Shown here: positions 1 through 11,158 of the stretch, one piece after another
How positions within the stretch are numbered: the stretch's first letter is position 1
How the letters are laid out: every line of letters begins with the position of its first letter
DNA from: Auricularia sp. M13
Lineage: Eukaryota > Basidiomycota > Agaricomycetes > Auriculariales > Auriculariaceae
Assembly: GCA_037042915.1 (NCBI GenBank)
Contig: CM073193.1
Span: 4,278,001 to 4,342,000, forward strand
Direction: 5' to 3'
Length of the DNA: 64,000 bases
Translations under genes and position numbers: made by a program
Notes under the pieces: model-generated
The model's database searches: none
Told to the model about the DNA's origin: nothing
Seen by the model: the letters and a program-made list of their open reading frames with translations, nothing else

Positions 1-40
1 CGACACCGTCAACCCCGAGGACGAGGTGCCCGAGTTCTAA
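1..40 (+). CDS. alpha-tubulin, 3' end only (copy 1)
   Basis: The first 40 bases are the last codons of an alpha-tubulin gene whose body lies before the window. They encode [12 protein letters not shown] and a TAA stop. The sequence matches the end of the complete alpha-tubulin at 36298-38042, except that the final residue is Phe instead of Tyr. About 190 bases of 3' flank are also nearly identical between the two copies. Alpha-tubulin forms the microtubule lattice with beta-tubulin, and its C-terminal aromatic residue is recognised by tubulin-tail binding proteins. Only the acidic tail is visible, so whether the rest is intact is unknown. Confidence 0.85.
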   Translation, partial: DTVNPEDEVPEF

Positions 41-103
41 GCGTGCCCGGTTCGCCCCCCTTGTGTCCCCCGCGGGTGTGTTCTATAATTCTTTGACCTT
101 GTC

Positions 104-141
104 CTCCGAGTCCGGCCGTAGGCTCCGAGTCCGGCCGTAGG
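104..141. repeat. 19-bp tandem duplication in tubulin 3' flank
   Basis: The unit CTCCGAGTCCGGCCGTAGG occurs twice in direct tandem (104-122 and 123-141). The homologous flank of the second tubulin copy (about 38092-38112) has one unit, so the extra unit arose after the block was duplicated or was lost from the other copy. Confidence 0.8.
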
Positions 142-558
142 GTTTTGTTCTCTGCTCTCCTCTCTCGCATGCTCGCTTGCTCTTGGTACTACCCCGTTTT
201 AGTCCCCTCCACCCGAAGTCTATAGTCTGCTAAGAACGGCTTGGGTGGCGTCGTGTGTCGCGGCAGGCCCTCCACAGTAGTTGTCTGTAGGTTTTATCGC
301 GACGCTCAGTCTGAGGTCCCTGCTCGTAGCCTCATAAGATTACCAATGGCTAGCCTAGCGGCGGCGCAGGGGAGGGTCGCGATTACCAGGCACGACGGCC
401 ATTTTACTTTGAATCGGAAGCTGCTCCGTCGCGTCCGGCCCAAGTACTCGAGTTAGCATGGACGACAAAGTATTATTGATAGACAGTCGAGCGGTTGGTA
501 CACAGATCGCGTCCGGTTTATATTGTAACAAGAAATGCGAGAACGTATGGCGAGTCGG
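142..558. other. gap between tubulin tail and FunK1 A
   Basis: No gene is seen. The first part (to about 230) is the tubulin 3' flank shared with 38100-38210. After that the two copies diverge. Confidence 0.6.
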
Positions 559-3366
559 CTACTCATCAGGCTCCGTGTCCTCTGGCTTGATACCAGAACC
601 AAACCACAGGGTACGATCTTTCCAGAACACCAGGCGCCGATAGTAGGCGGAGGACTTGGTGAACCCAGCAGGCAGTTGAGCGTCGTCCATGATAGGCAGC
701 GCTGCAGGTTGAGCGTCGTCTTCGTCTGCTGGAAGGTCCTCGACTTGCTCCTGGTCCTCCTCATCGTCCTCGCTATCCAACTCGGATCCTGAAGATGCGC
801 TATCGCCTTGAATGGCCAACACGGACGACGGCACGCGCTTCTTGGCAGGGAGCCCGGCTGCTGCTGCTGTTCGCTTGGTCGATCCCGTCGAGCGCTGGGT
901 ACTAGTGGTCGTCGCAGCGCGTGCTGTGGAAGGCTTCCATGCCTTGCTACCGGTACCTGTTCCAGTCGCGCCCGTCGTATTGCGCTTCGACGTGCTCACG
1001 GGTTCTTGGCGACACAGCCCTTCGAGGACGCTCGTATATCGCGGCGTTGTGGTATCCAATTCGACCTCCAACAACTCAAGGTATTCGGGGTCGAGCAGAA
1101 AGGCCAAAATGAACCGACGGAAGGCGATATGGACGTGGTCTGGATTCACAAGAGGGGTTGCTGCCTCTCGGCCGCAGTAAAGATACCATGGGATGGCAAG
1201 GTAGGACGACATCCACTCGAATAGCTTTCGGATCTTCGCCAGCGTCGGGTGGAAGAGTAGCTGAAGAGAGGGCTCGATAAGATATTTTGCGCGCGCAGCT
1301 TCGCCCTGTGGTCCGCCGATGGAATGTGCGAACATCGCAGCGCAAAGGCAATTAAGTTCCTTGGTCACATCTTCCACCGATGATGAATGGCGAGGCTGAG
1401 CGCGGGCGAACGCCCACAGAAAGACCCAGTAAATCGATTCAGCGTCGTGGCGCAGGTCATGCCTCGTTTCAGGCGGAGGCGGAGCGCGTTGCTTGAATTC
1501 CTTTGAAAGCTTCGTACGGGCAGCCTCGGCTTGCATGACGAGATCGAAATTGGCCATGAATTGCCCGTCCGCGCCATTCAGAAAGGCTTTCTCGAAGGCG
1601 TAGACGTGTCGCTCGGCACGGCCCAGGGCATCCTTGATCTCGCCAAGAGGCTGATTCACGAACTGAAGGCATGCTGGGTCCGCCTGCTCAATCGAGATAA
1701 ACATCGGCGTGCCCTGCAGAAAGCGTCAGCACCGCGCCTCATCGTAACTGCACAGAACTTACCGTCTTTTCGCCGGCTAGAGGAGAGTGCTCGGTCACCT
1801 TGATAGAATGGTCGAGGTCAGCCAGCAGAATCGAAGATTTAGGATTGGGGCGTCCACTTCGAAATATCGTCAGACGGTGGTATAACACGGGATGCGATCA
1901 ACATACAGTATGCTGCTGATGCATGGCCGCGGCAACTCCTTGTCCGTGTGCAAGTATGGATGCGTCGTGATGAAGTGCTCGGGATTGCAGATGACGTTGT
2001 ACCAGCTCACATCGCGATGAAGCACACCGAGCTCGGCCAAATGGGCGTGCACTGTTAACATCATTCAACAACACACAACTGACGTCTGGAAACGCCGAAA
2101 CATACCTTCAATGAGATCGTACATGGCCTCTACGAGTTGGCGCGTAGTCTTGCACTGGCTGAGCGGCTCGCCGATGCTGCCAAGGTGGAGAATCTCCTTG
2201 ACGCGACCGACATCGTCTAACCTGCCCGGATGGTGAATGGCGTCCTCGGCTGTCGATGGACACGGCTCGGTCGGTAAGTTCGCCGATGGAGCCGAGGCAC
2301 CCTCGCCCTGCGACTCGACAACAGACGGATTGTCGGCGGGCAGTGGCTGGCGCATATCGTGGGGCCTGACGAGGCCGGGAACCCATCCGTTCTTGTGCAA
2401 GTCAGAAAGCAGGTCAATCTCGGTGGCGCGCGCGGAAACCCGTTGCCAGGACATCTTCCAAAACCCTTCGACATTGCCTTTGTGGAACTCCTCGTCCATT
2501 GCAGACAAAGAGTCTGGGTCGGTCATATCGTCGCCTTCGGGGAGGGGCAGCACCTCAAAGCACGCAAAAGTCATCCGTCCCGGAGGGGAGGACACATAAA
2601 ACGGGGCAACAGCAACACCAGTTTTACCGTCCGTCCGGATGTCCCAGCGATGAAACTCGTGCTGCGCCGAACAATACTGCATGTGGAGATCGCGGTCCTG
2701 ATACCCAGCATAGACCAAAGCGACGTGCGCAATCCAGGTGTTGAGATCGGAGCAAGTGACTGCGGGAGACATCGCCATTCCGCACGGGTTAAGCGACGCG
2801 AGCTTGATCATCCCCTTCTCGACGCTGAACGCATGCACTGACGGCAGATCGACTCTATAACGTTTAAGGGCTGCAAGATAAGACTTCAGCTGGCCGTCCG
2901 CGCGCCTCGCATTTCTGGGGCGCTTGTGCTCGCCGACCTGAACCATCTCGGACCACGGCCGAGGCGAGGGTTCGGCCTCCTTCCTGCAGATGCTTTTAAG
3001 CTCGTCGATCGTGCCCACGTAGGCGTAGTAGTCCGGCTGTATCAGGAGCGCGAGGTAATCTCCGAGCGGTGCAGAGGAAGCCTTGGAGCCGAAAATAATC
3101 GCAGGGTGGTGATTTCTTCGGCCAAAAACATGACTGTAGTAGGCCGCGCTGATGCAGTTGAGCAGGTGAACCGTCGGAGTGTACGCGACCCTCTCGAGGT
3201 TCTTCGTAGGCAAGTTCGTTAGGGCCTCCCGGACTCTCTTTGTGTGCTCGATCCCGTAAAAGGCAGTTTTATCCGGGTGTGTAACGGACTGGTTCGCCTT
3301 GAGGTCGGTTAGGGCGTCGTGCACGTAGGCTAGCGAGAGGGTTGCTTTGATGGACCGGGAAGACAT
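559..3366 (-). CDS. FunK1 fungal-type protein kinase (copy A, intact)
   Basis: Four exons (complement of 3366-2106, 2051-1907, 1856-1763, 1713-559) give an uninterrupted 884-residue protein. The splice sites are GT-AG and every phase closes. Kinase landmarks in order are a lysine in FWKMSWQ (VAIK-like, roughly residue 300), HRDVSWYN (catalytic loop, near 435), DLDHS (the family's DFG equivalent, near 485), GTPMF at the start of the last exon and RHDLRHDAESIYWVFLW. The C-terminal third is acidic, low in complexity and ends after FWKDRTLWFGSG. This is the basidiomycete-expanded FunK1 family; substrates are not known from sequence. The start at 3366 is the first in-frame ATG. The paralogue D begins about 28 codons earlier, and the matching upstream stretch here (from about 3451) is out of frame by one base. 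Confidence 0.9.
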
Positions 3367-3524
3367 GATGTGTTCTTGCTGGGCGAGCAGTTCTGCGCCG
3401 CGATGCGTTGGCGATCGGCCAGAGGCGTATTCACGTATGTCGTATCTGCCATGGAAGTGAGCAAAACGCGGGAGCCAAGTAGCGGGTTAATCACGCACAG
3501 GTTGCTGCTACTTATATACCCCCA

Positions 3525-3790
3525 GCGCGTGGTCGTGGTTGCTGATGGACAGCTAGTCACGAAAGCGAGGTTGGGGTTCGGGAGAAAGAAGCGTGAAAAC
3601 TCCGCTCGGCATCTTGCTGCTGCTCCAAGGTCGACGCGCTCGAATCCTGTCGTTACATTCCATCTCTCGTGTTCAGCAGTCGTCTCAAGAAACATAACAG
3701 CTGCTTGTATTTTGATACGGAATTTTTTTTCATTCACTGGTAGTAGTAATCGATTGTGCATCATAAGCCTGCACCACGCATCGGTGAGTG
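3525..3790 (-). promoter_or_regulatory. upstream block shared by FunK1 A, D and E
   Basis: The stretch upstream of FunK1 A recurs upstream of FunK1 D (about 44540-44810) and FunK1 E (about 46775-47050). It includes the words GCTAGTCACGAAAGCGAGGTT and GAAAACTCCGCTCGGCA (plus strand) and a conserved stretch reading CATAAGCCTGCACCACGCATCGG or close to it. Conservation outside coding sequence in three copies suggests a shared promoter or simply a shared duplication history. No defined factor site was recognised. Confidence 0.6.
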
Positions 3791-4129
3791 CCCCAGCCCA
3801 GGCGAGGCACAGGAAACCGCCCGTTTGAGTGATCGTCGCGTAGTTCCCACAGGATCTCGGGACGGCAGGCCGATGTTCGCCTGCGGTTCAGGAGCCTATG
3901 CGCAAATGCAGTGTTTTGTAGTTGGATGTTTCATTGGCAATTCACTGGCAGAGCCATCTGACTCGGGCCTAGAGGGAGATATGGCGAGGAGGGGTCAGGG
4001 AATCATTGGCGTGGAGAACGGCGACTACCTATCAGTGGGGCGAGGAGACGATGCGAAGCAGTGAGTGGTTTTGTTAAAAAGATAAAGTATGCTCAGACCG
4101 GAATCCGCAGCTTTGTTGTCACCAGCACT

Positions 4130-4185
4130 TCTCATGGCATCGCTCGACGCATTGCTGAACTAGCCGCGCGACCAATGCCATGAGA
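4130..4185. repeat. 11-bp-arm hairpin in 3' flank of the serine-rich gene
   Basis: TCTCATGGCAT (4130-4140) and its exact complement ATGCCATGAGA (4175-4185) flank a 34-nt spacer. The same hairpin is kept at 47376-47431 behind the second copy of the gene. It may be a 3'-end structure in the transcript; function is inferred only from conservation in two recent copies. Confidence 0.6.
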
Positions 4186-4340
4186 ATGGTGTTAAAAAGA
4201 GTGGGCGATGGGGATGCGGCAAGCAACGATTAGTGGATTAGTGTGGCGTCATTAATGGGCATGAAGGCATTAAAAGGACGACAGGATATCAAAGGATAAG
4301 TAAATTAAGGTAAAATGGGACCAGGAAAGAAACCAATCAT

Positions 4341-5123
4341 TCAGGAGCACTTGAACGTCTGCAGGAGCTTTTCCACGCGCGACATCTTCTCGTCGGCGGG
4401 CTCACCCGTCAGCGAGCGCAACACATCGCCCTTCTCTGCACCAACCGTGCTCGACGTGAACTGCATTCCCGGGAGGAGCAACGCGCTACGCAGGCGGAAC
4501 TCCTCCGCGGGCTCGAGGTCAGCAAACAAGGACGGCGAGGCGCCGACCCATCTGCCGCTGCGGTCGCGCACGCTCGTCAGGTTCAGCGAACCAGACGGCG
4601 TGTAGTTCACAAACGGCGACCGCTCGGCCAGCGGCCGACGGATGCTCACGGTCGACGCGCCAGCTGCTGCGTTCGCACCGAGAGTTGGCTTAGGGGTCGG
4701 CGCCGACTCAAGCTCGGGCTGGCCGGCGCTCGACGCTGCGCGAACGCGGCGGCGGTATGCACGAGCTTCAAACCCGGACGAGTTCAGCTCGCCGAGCCTG
4801 CCAGATGCGAAAAGCTCGCGCTTGAACGAGTTCAGACTCTTGCTGCTGATCATGCTCGACATGGAAGCCGACGACGTCGATTCAGACACGACTGCAGGCT
4901 CATCATTGAGCTCTGCCGCCACAGCTTGGGATTTCTTCGCAAAGAGAAGCCCTGGGAGAACGCTTTCAGGTCGTACGCGACGACGGCTGTTGCGCGCCGT
5001 CGCGCCCGTGCCTGCGACTTCGGCGAACCGCTGCGCGGTCGCGAGCTCGTTCGCGAACGACGCGAGGCTCTTCGAGCTGCTCAGGCTACGCAGGGACGAT
5101 GCGGAGACGGATGTAGTCATCAT
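4341..5123 (-). CDS. serine-rich protein of unknown function (copy 1)
   Basis: A single exon encodes 260 residues from the double ATG at 5123. I do not recognise the family. The N-terminal half contains two copies of one motif, SSKSL-x-SF-x2-EL followed by R, a short acidic patch and AR-x2-RRRVR (about residues 14-55 and 90-130), so the protein looks like an internal duplication. The rest is Ser/Ala/Pro-rich and ends in a short charged segment, MSRVEKLLQTFK. There is no signal peptide or membrane segment. The reading frame stays open upstream to an ATG at 5327, but a TATA-like element at about 5238-5245 argues for the 5123 start. A nearly identical gene of the same length lies at 47587-48369. 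Confidence 0.7.
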   Translation of the reverse strand: MMTTSVSASSLRSLSSSKSLASFANELATAQRFAEVAGTGATARNSRRRVRPESVLPGLLFAKKSQAVAAELNDEPAVVSESTSSASMSSMISSKSLNSFKRELFASGRLGELNSSGFEARAYRRRVRAASSAGQPELESAPTPKPTLGANAAAGASTVSIRRPLAERSPFVNYTPSGSLNLTSVRDRSGRWVGASPSLFADLEPAEEFRLRSALLLPGMQFTSSTVGAEKGDVLRSLTGEPADEKMSRVEKLLQTFKCS

Positions 5124-5237
5124 CGTCACTGTCAAATGTGTGAGAGTGTGGTTATAAAAAATAGGGATGGTACAACAGAAGGACCAGAGGGGACTGGGGG
5201 AGGTCAACCTGGTTGTTGGTTCGTATTGTCCCGCAGA

Positions 5238-5245
5238 GTTTATAA
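5238..5245 (-). promoter_or_regulatory. TATA-like element of the serine-rich gene
   Basis: On the minus strand the sequence reads TTTATAAA, about 115 nt before the chosen start codon. The second copy keeps CTTATAAG at the same place (about 48486-48493). Confidence 0.5.
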
Positions 5246-5774
5246 ACGGTCGAGGGGGTGGCAGTGGGCGGTAATCGCGATCGCGAGAGGTATCCGCGAA
5301 GGCCCGCGAGCGAGCGAGGATCGACATGAAACCGCGTCTGTGAGCATCTGCAAAGTCCCAGTCCGCAGTGGCAGTGTTACAGTTTTGGTGAGTTTCTTGA
5401 GCAAGAAGAAATGACGGAGCTCAATATCTTTCGGTAGAAGGGACGCGAGCTCGCAGTGACGCAGTGTCCGGGCCATGATGATTATTGGATCCTCGCGGTG
5501 GTGTCTGCTGAAGGGATCTCAAGCTCTCCAAGTTCGTCTAGAGCAGTAACGCTGCATGAAGCATCGTAAGACGTTGCCGCGGTTGCGGGCATTGGCAACA
5601 TTGGATGTCGTCCAGTCCCGGGCTGGCGGATTCTGAAGCACGAACGATTCTTGTCATCAGCCATGACTCAACCGGCACTGTGCCACGCCATCACCTGGGC
5701 CTGACTAAGACTTATACCTATGGTTGCCTTGCAAATCTGAGTCGACGACCCGCCATTTACGCTTATTTCGTTCC

Positions 5775-6649
5775 ATGCACGGGTCGAGCCTGCAGGCTGG
5801 TGCACGCGATTACTCTCGCTGGTCGTTGATAGCATGGCTTCCTGTCTTCGCATCCACAATCTGGGCGGCAGGCTTGCTCGCCATGCTCATTACCTGGCTG
5901 GCACAAGGTCGTCCCTACTACACCTCCGAGTCGGCCAGCCAACGCATTGCGTTCATATCTGATGTCGGCGCTGACATCCTGAAACCGCTATTCGTGGTCG
6001 TGTGCTGCTCTGCGGCGCTGGGCTTCTTTTTCACCCTCATAATCGAGGCGCGACTACGTAGTTTAGCTGGGTGTGTCCATACCGAATCCGATTTCTGACC
6101 GATGGTTGACTCTCATCCATAAATCAAGCGTGCAAACGTTGTCTCCTCGGCGTACTCGCATATGCTCCGGCCTTGCCATAGCAGGAGCATTCATCGGCGG
6201 CGGCGCGCTCATTATGCTGTCAGGCTTTGATACCCGAGTATACGAGACCGTACACCGTGCATTTCTGTTCGCATTTGTGCTCGGAGTTGCTTGTAGTGTC
6301 CTATGCACAGTCATACAGGTCAGATAAATATCTGCATCGTGCCAGCGTAAACGTGCACTCACTTCTCTCGCAGACTTATCCGTATCGCACTGTTCTTCGC
6401 CGTCCCCATCTTGTCAGAGCGACCACGACGATTGCACTGATCGCTGGCATGCTCGCATTCCTAGGGACGCTTTTCGCCAGCGTCAACGTCGCAGCAGTCA
6501 TCGAATGGTGCATCGCATTCGGGTTTGCCCCCTACCTTGCCACCTTCTATTGGGATCTCCGTGCGGGCGTGACCGCGCTCGTCGACAAACTCGCCCCCGA
6601 TGCGAATACTCTGTCAGTCGGCCAGCCAATGACTGAACCGATGCCTTGA
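5775..6649 (+). CDS. Frag1/DRAM/Sfk1 family membrane protein
   Basis: Three exons (5775-6070, 6129-6318, 6374-6649) join in phase to give 253 residues. The protein has about six hydrophobic segments: WSLIAWLPVFASTIWAAGLL, one after ISDVGADILKP, ICSGLAIAGAFIGGGALIML, one after FDTRVYETVH, IALIAGMLAFLGTLF and VAAVIEWCIAFGFAPYLATF. The ISDVGA signature after segment 1, the FD...H pair before segment 4 and the EW of the last segment are typical of the Frag1/DRAM/Sfk1 family (yeast Sfk1 acts at the plasma membrane in phosphoinositide and sterol homeostasis; DRAM in lysosomes). A start at 5724 in the same frame is possible. Which subfamily it belongs to cannot be settled here. Confidence 0.82.
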
Positions 6650-7136
6650 GTTACATTGCACACTCAGTCTAACGGATCTCGTTGGCGTGTGCGTAAATGC
6701 TCGCTTTCTTGTTTTCCGCACATGGATGTCTGCAGCCATTGACTCGCCGTGCTTCGGAATCACCAGAGCCTCGCCCTAACGCAGGCAATGTTACGCAACG
6801 ATACCATTCTCGCCTTACGACTAGCAGGAGGTATGGAGGCATTCTTCAGAGGTTAACTTATGAGGGATCTATACAATAATTGATAGAACGGCTCGGGATG
6901 CTCCATCTATTCGGCAGTGGCACGTTCGATGCCCCGTGTTGTATTCGGCGCAGCATTTCCACCGCAGGCTATAATGTGTACACCTGAAAGCCATGAATTC
7001 ATTATCCCTGCCCATCACATGGGCATAACCCAAGAGACGGGCCTAAGGTGTCGTTACAATCGTTATGCTAAATGCTCGCGTAGGAACCGGATACTATCCT
7101 CCAGGTCTGAAACGGTCGGAACACTGTCCACGATCA
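6650..7136. other. intergenic, no gene seen
   Basis: The stretch lies between two convergent genes (the DRAM-like gene and the beta-glucosidase). It should hold both 3' ends. No coding or repeat signal was found. Confidence 0.6.
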
Positions 7137-10100
7137 CTAGAAAGTGCCCTGAAGGCGTATATCCCTGGAGGATGCGCCTACGAAGACCGTAAATGTACCG
7201 CTTGGCCGCACCCACGACTGCGATGGGACGTCCCAGATGCTACGCAAAAAAAAAATGTTTAGTCAAAACGCCTCGCCGTTCTCCAAGATCGGACGCTTCC
7301 CACCTGAGTTGCTGTTGACCGAGAGAGATGGAGACCGAGCCTGTCTCGCCTGCGGCCAGCGAGATAGAATCGAACCCGCGAAGCAGTTTCGGGGGTTCAC
7401 CAGCGCTCGCGGGGAAGCCAAGGTAGAGCTGGGGGATCTCAGTTCCCGCCCGCGAGCCCGTGTTCTTCACGGAGAACTTGATCGTGTAGAGCGCATCTGG
7501 CGTGGGGTTTGCACTCCGGGCAATGGAGAGGCCGGAATACGAGAACGTCGTGTACGAGAGACCGAACCCGAACGGGAAGGCAGGTTCGATGTTCTTCGAG
7601 TCGAAGTGCTTGTAGTCATTGAATAGGCCTTCAGTGAACGGAATCTAGCCAGGGGAATCAGCAAATACGATACCTGAGCCAATCGCTCAGGCCTCACATG
7701 TGGCGCAAATTCGAATGCTCCAGCTGCCAGGAGAACATGTGCTGGGAAGTCCGATTCGTTCTTGGCCAGCGTGTATGGCAATCGGCCTGAAGGACTTGCA
7801 ATAACCGAATAACCATGAGCAGGGACAAATTGCTGGGCGCGTGACCTTACTTGTAATCGCCATAGAGAACATCCATGAGGGCGGGTCCTGTCTGCTCTCC
7901 TGGAAGGCCAGCAAGAAGAATGGCAGTGACGTTGGGCGACGTAAGCCACGGCCCAGGGTTGACAGGTCCTACGGTGTGAATCACAAGGATGGTGTTGTTA
8001 TTGACCTTCGCCACGGCTTCAACCTAGACACGCGCATCGGTTAGACACATGACGAGTCTGTGTCATGGATCGACGCACCAAGGAGCCACAGCGCCGCCAC
8101 AAGTCAAGATTCTCCCTGCAGCAAGTCAGATCCACGACGAACTATACCAAAGGCGTCTTCTGCGTACCGATCGCCCCAGTTTCCATCGACCTGCGTTAGA
8201 CCGATGCCGCCTTCACCCGAGTCCCTAAGAGTGACGTTATTGGCTGGACCCTGGGCGTGACAGGTCACACATACGCAGCGCAGAGGACCAAAGCTACACT
8301 TTTCCCTTGCGCTGCGGATACCGCACGGTCGATGTCGTTCGAGAGTGACTGAGCGAGAACAGTCTTATTGCCCTGATCGGCAATACGCTGCTGGAGGGCT
8401 GTAATCGGTGGGACCACATAGTCGAATGTGATAGTACCAGAACCCCACCTAAGAATATAGTAAATACGTGGTAGATGGTGCGGAAAAAACTACTGACCCC
8501 ATGGGCAAGGTCCCACCTAAGCATGCGTTGAGGTCGCATCCAGTCTGAGGAGGGGCACCATCCTCGCCAATGATGGCGATGCTGGCCGGCGTCCCGAGAG
8601 GCAGAGCGTCATTGATATTCTTCAGCAGGACAGTCGAGGCGGCACCAATCTCCCGAATGAGCTTAGTATGCGCGTCTGACCTGACGTTCACATGCTGGTT
8701 GTTGCCTGAGCCCTGAACATTGAAGCTGATCTAGCCCACGGTCAGTCAAGAAGATCAAAGACAGTAGCTCCCAAGGACCAACAGGTGGGTAATCCTGCGA
8801 CCGGTTTCAGCCACAAACGCGACCTGATCGACTGTGGAGTCTCGCACCTGATCTTGCCCGAGTCGATACCAAGGAGTAAGGATATTCTCACACATCTCGG
8901 TCAAGCGCGCCATGAGAGTAGCATTGGCATTTGAGTCGCCTGCGATGTGGTCGTATGTGCCACCGCCAAAGATTAACCAGCCTCCTGGCATCTATGGGAT
9001 TGTTATTCCACTGGCTGCTAGAAAGAAATCTTGCTCACCTCCAGGTCTAAGCCCGCCATCGCCGTTTCAAAAACAGGGTCATGCGTAGCAAGCCAGTCGC
9101 CTCGGATAAGTTAGAACAAGGGGAGACGCCATGAGATCCCCGCATACGCACTGACAAAGTACCCCTCGAATGACGCTTCTCCACGGGCAAGGCCTTTCGG
9201 TCCCATGAGTTCCGGATTTGCGCATGCGTAAGTCCCGTTGATCTGAGAATTAGGAATTATCATCTTAAGAAGCTGCGCGCTGAAGAACCCGATGGTCTTA
9301 CCTTATTGTACGAGCACATAATGCCTACGTGTGCGGGCGTGTGTCAGTTATTGACGCTTCGAGAAGAATATGCTAACCTGAGACGTCGGCCTGTAACACG
9401 TTAACAGGAATTCAGTGCAATAGCGCTGAGCGTGAGCTTACCTCAATTGCTCGCAGATACGGTGCCCAGTATAGTTCGTGCATTGTACGATCATCGACAT
9501 CACTTGACATCCACCAACGGTAATGCTCCTACGCGACGTGAGCGTCTTTGTCAAAGATAATGAGTGGTATGGGCGGACCTGGACATAAGCTCCGAGGTGC
9601 TTGGCCACGGCTTGAACTCCCACGGACTGAACTCCCATGATAGTTTCATAGGCAGCTTCTCCAGTCAGATATTCATCTGGTCTCCAGGGTCAGTCTAATG
9701 TGAAAATATGGGCATTGTAATTAATTATACCTGGACCAAAGCCTTCCCAGGCACGACCAGCATTGGGTGCACGCATGATGTCAATCGCAGGCCCAAGAAA
9801 GACGTGAGCTCCTGCGCAATTACGGGTGGTTAGTCCGCGTCCTCCAGCCGTGAGCGAACGGACCCTTTGCACGGAACTCCTCCCCGATTGCAATTCCTGC
9901 AAGTAATGAGAACTCATTGTCCATGATCTGTGGCGATTCGCAGACCTCGTTTGCGCATGAGGTCGCGGTTAAAGGTCGCCGCCGTGTTTATGCCCTTTGC
10001 AATGCGGTCAGAACGTGGAATGAGAATCAGTCAAATTCGCGCCGTACCGCTGGAAAACCAGACGCAAGATCGACGGCCCGGATACCAGCTGGTCCGTCTT

Positions 10101-10449
10101 GGAAGCATATGTCGGGCACGCCCAAACGCGGGACACCGTGGAGGTTACCCACGCATCGGCCTGCGCGGCGCGTTATCTCGCGATGAGCAGCAAGCCAGCG
10201 ACCTGCACGTGTCGAGCGCACCTCCGAACTGGCCTTGGCCTGAGACAATCCCCGCCTTCTCGTCCACCGTCATCTTCGCCACAGCGGCTCGCGCCAGCGC
10301 ACGCGCATCGTCCCATGAGCCTGCGAATCATGCTCAGCATTTGGCGCTAGCGTGCAGCGTGGCGGCGCACGTGTGGTGAACGCGTTGGCGTTGCCGGCCT
10401 GGATTGCCGCGAGCACGCACGCGCTGAACAGCGACCAGGAGGCGAGCAT
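7137..10449 (-). CDS. secreted GH3 beta-glucosidase, 21 exons
   Basis: I assemble 21 exons (complement of 10449-10371, 10320-10222, 10160-10048, 9994-9946, 9896-9864, 9811-9731, 9676-9579, 9528-9442, 9390-9378, 9324-9302, 9242-9152, 9100-9039, 8991-8848, 8730-8498, 8448-8322, 8250-8168, 8115-8079, 8023-7851, 7794-7698, 7644-7304, 7239-7137). All phases close and give 721 residues. A signal peptide opens the protein (MLASWSLFSACVLAAIQAG). GH3 landmarks follow in order: VPRLGVP and DGPAGIR, DIMRAPNAGRAWEGFG, LTGEAA, AKHL, MCSYN-INGTYAC, SDWLATHD with the nucleophile Asp, IREIGAASTVLLKN, WGSGT, DSGEGG, PSGRLPYT and PFGFGLSYTTF. A fibronectin-III-like C-domain ends in VGASSRD. It would release glucose from cello-oligosaccharides outside the cell. 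One exon has only 13 nt. Small exon-edge errors are possible around 8730-8848 and 8250-8322. Confidence 0.9.
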
Positions 10450-11158
10450 GAGAACGGAGCGAGGAGACGCGGGGGGGCTCGCGGCTGCAATGCGCCCATG
10501 TGCGCAGCTTTTATGAATGTCGGCTGCCTGTTTCCCGCGGCAGGGTCACAGGTCGACTGCTGATGCAGATGGACACAGATGGACAAGCCAGTTTTACCAT
10601 TCCGTCACGAAGCGACCGATGGCGCGGCGTTTCCGAAGCGCAGATTGGTCCAACTGGGCATCGCAGCAGCGGCACCACAGCTCTAAGCTGCGCGGTGAAT
10701 GATCAAGAGCGTGTCGGGCGCGTATACACAGCGGCTCCGAGCTTCTTACTGCCTTTCTGTATCCCCTGGGCATCACTGTGCGGTGTGGCGGGACCGGAAA
10801 TCCGTTGGCTGCCGGGATCACTCGTCACGCGACCGAGGAACAGACTCAGAGCGGCAACCTGCGACTGCGACAATCCTACGATCCCAAAGCAGAATACAGC
10901 CAGTCTTTCGATCCCGAAAATTTATCCTTAGGCCGCGCAGCGATGGCATGGAAGTGATCAACCTGAACTGCGGCTTCACTGACATTACACTAGGCATACT
11001 GTACGCACCAGGCTGAAACCTCTGCCACAACGAAGCAAACGGAGATGTACACATCGTAGAACACAGCTACAAAATAGGCCGATCCCTAGTTAGCAGGCGC
11101 TTACTGTAACTCAAAGGAAAGCGGTGCGATTGCTGGAAGCAGCGGGCGGCGAGAAGCG
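10450..11158. other. intergenic, no gene seen
   Basis: This holds the beta-glucosidase promoter on the minus strand and the 3' end of CFT2. No conserved reading frame was found. Confidence 0.55.

Noticed and set aside
3640-3670. GCTCGAATCC resembling a tRNA B box (also at about 46885)
   Set aside because: No matching A box, acceptor stem or cloverleaf around it. It is part of the block repeated upstream of FunK1 copies.
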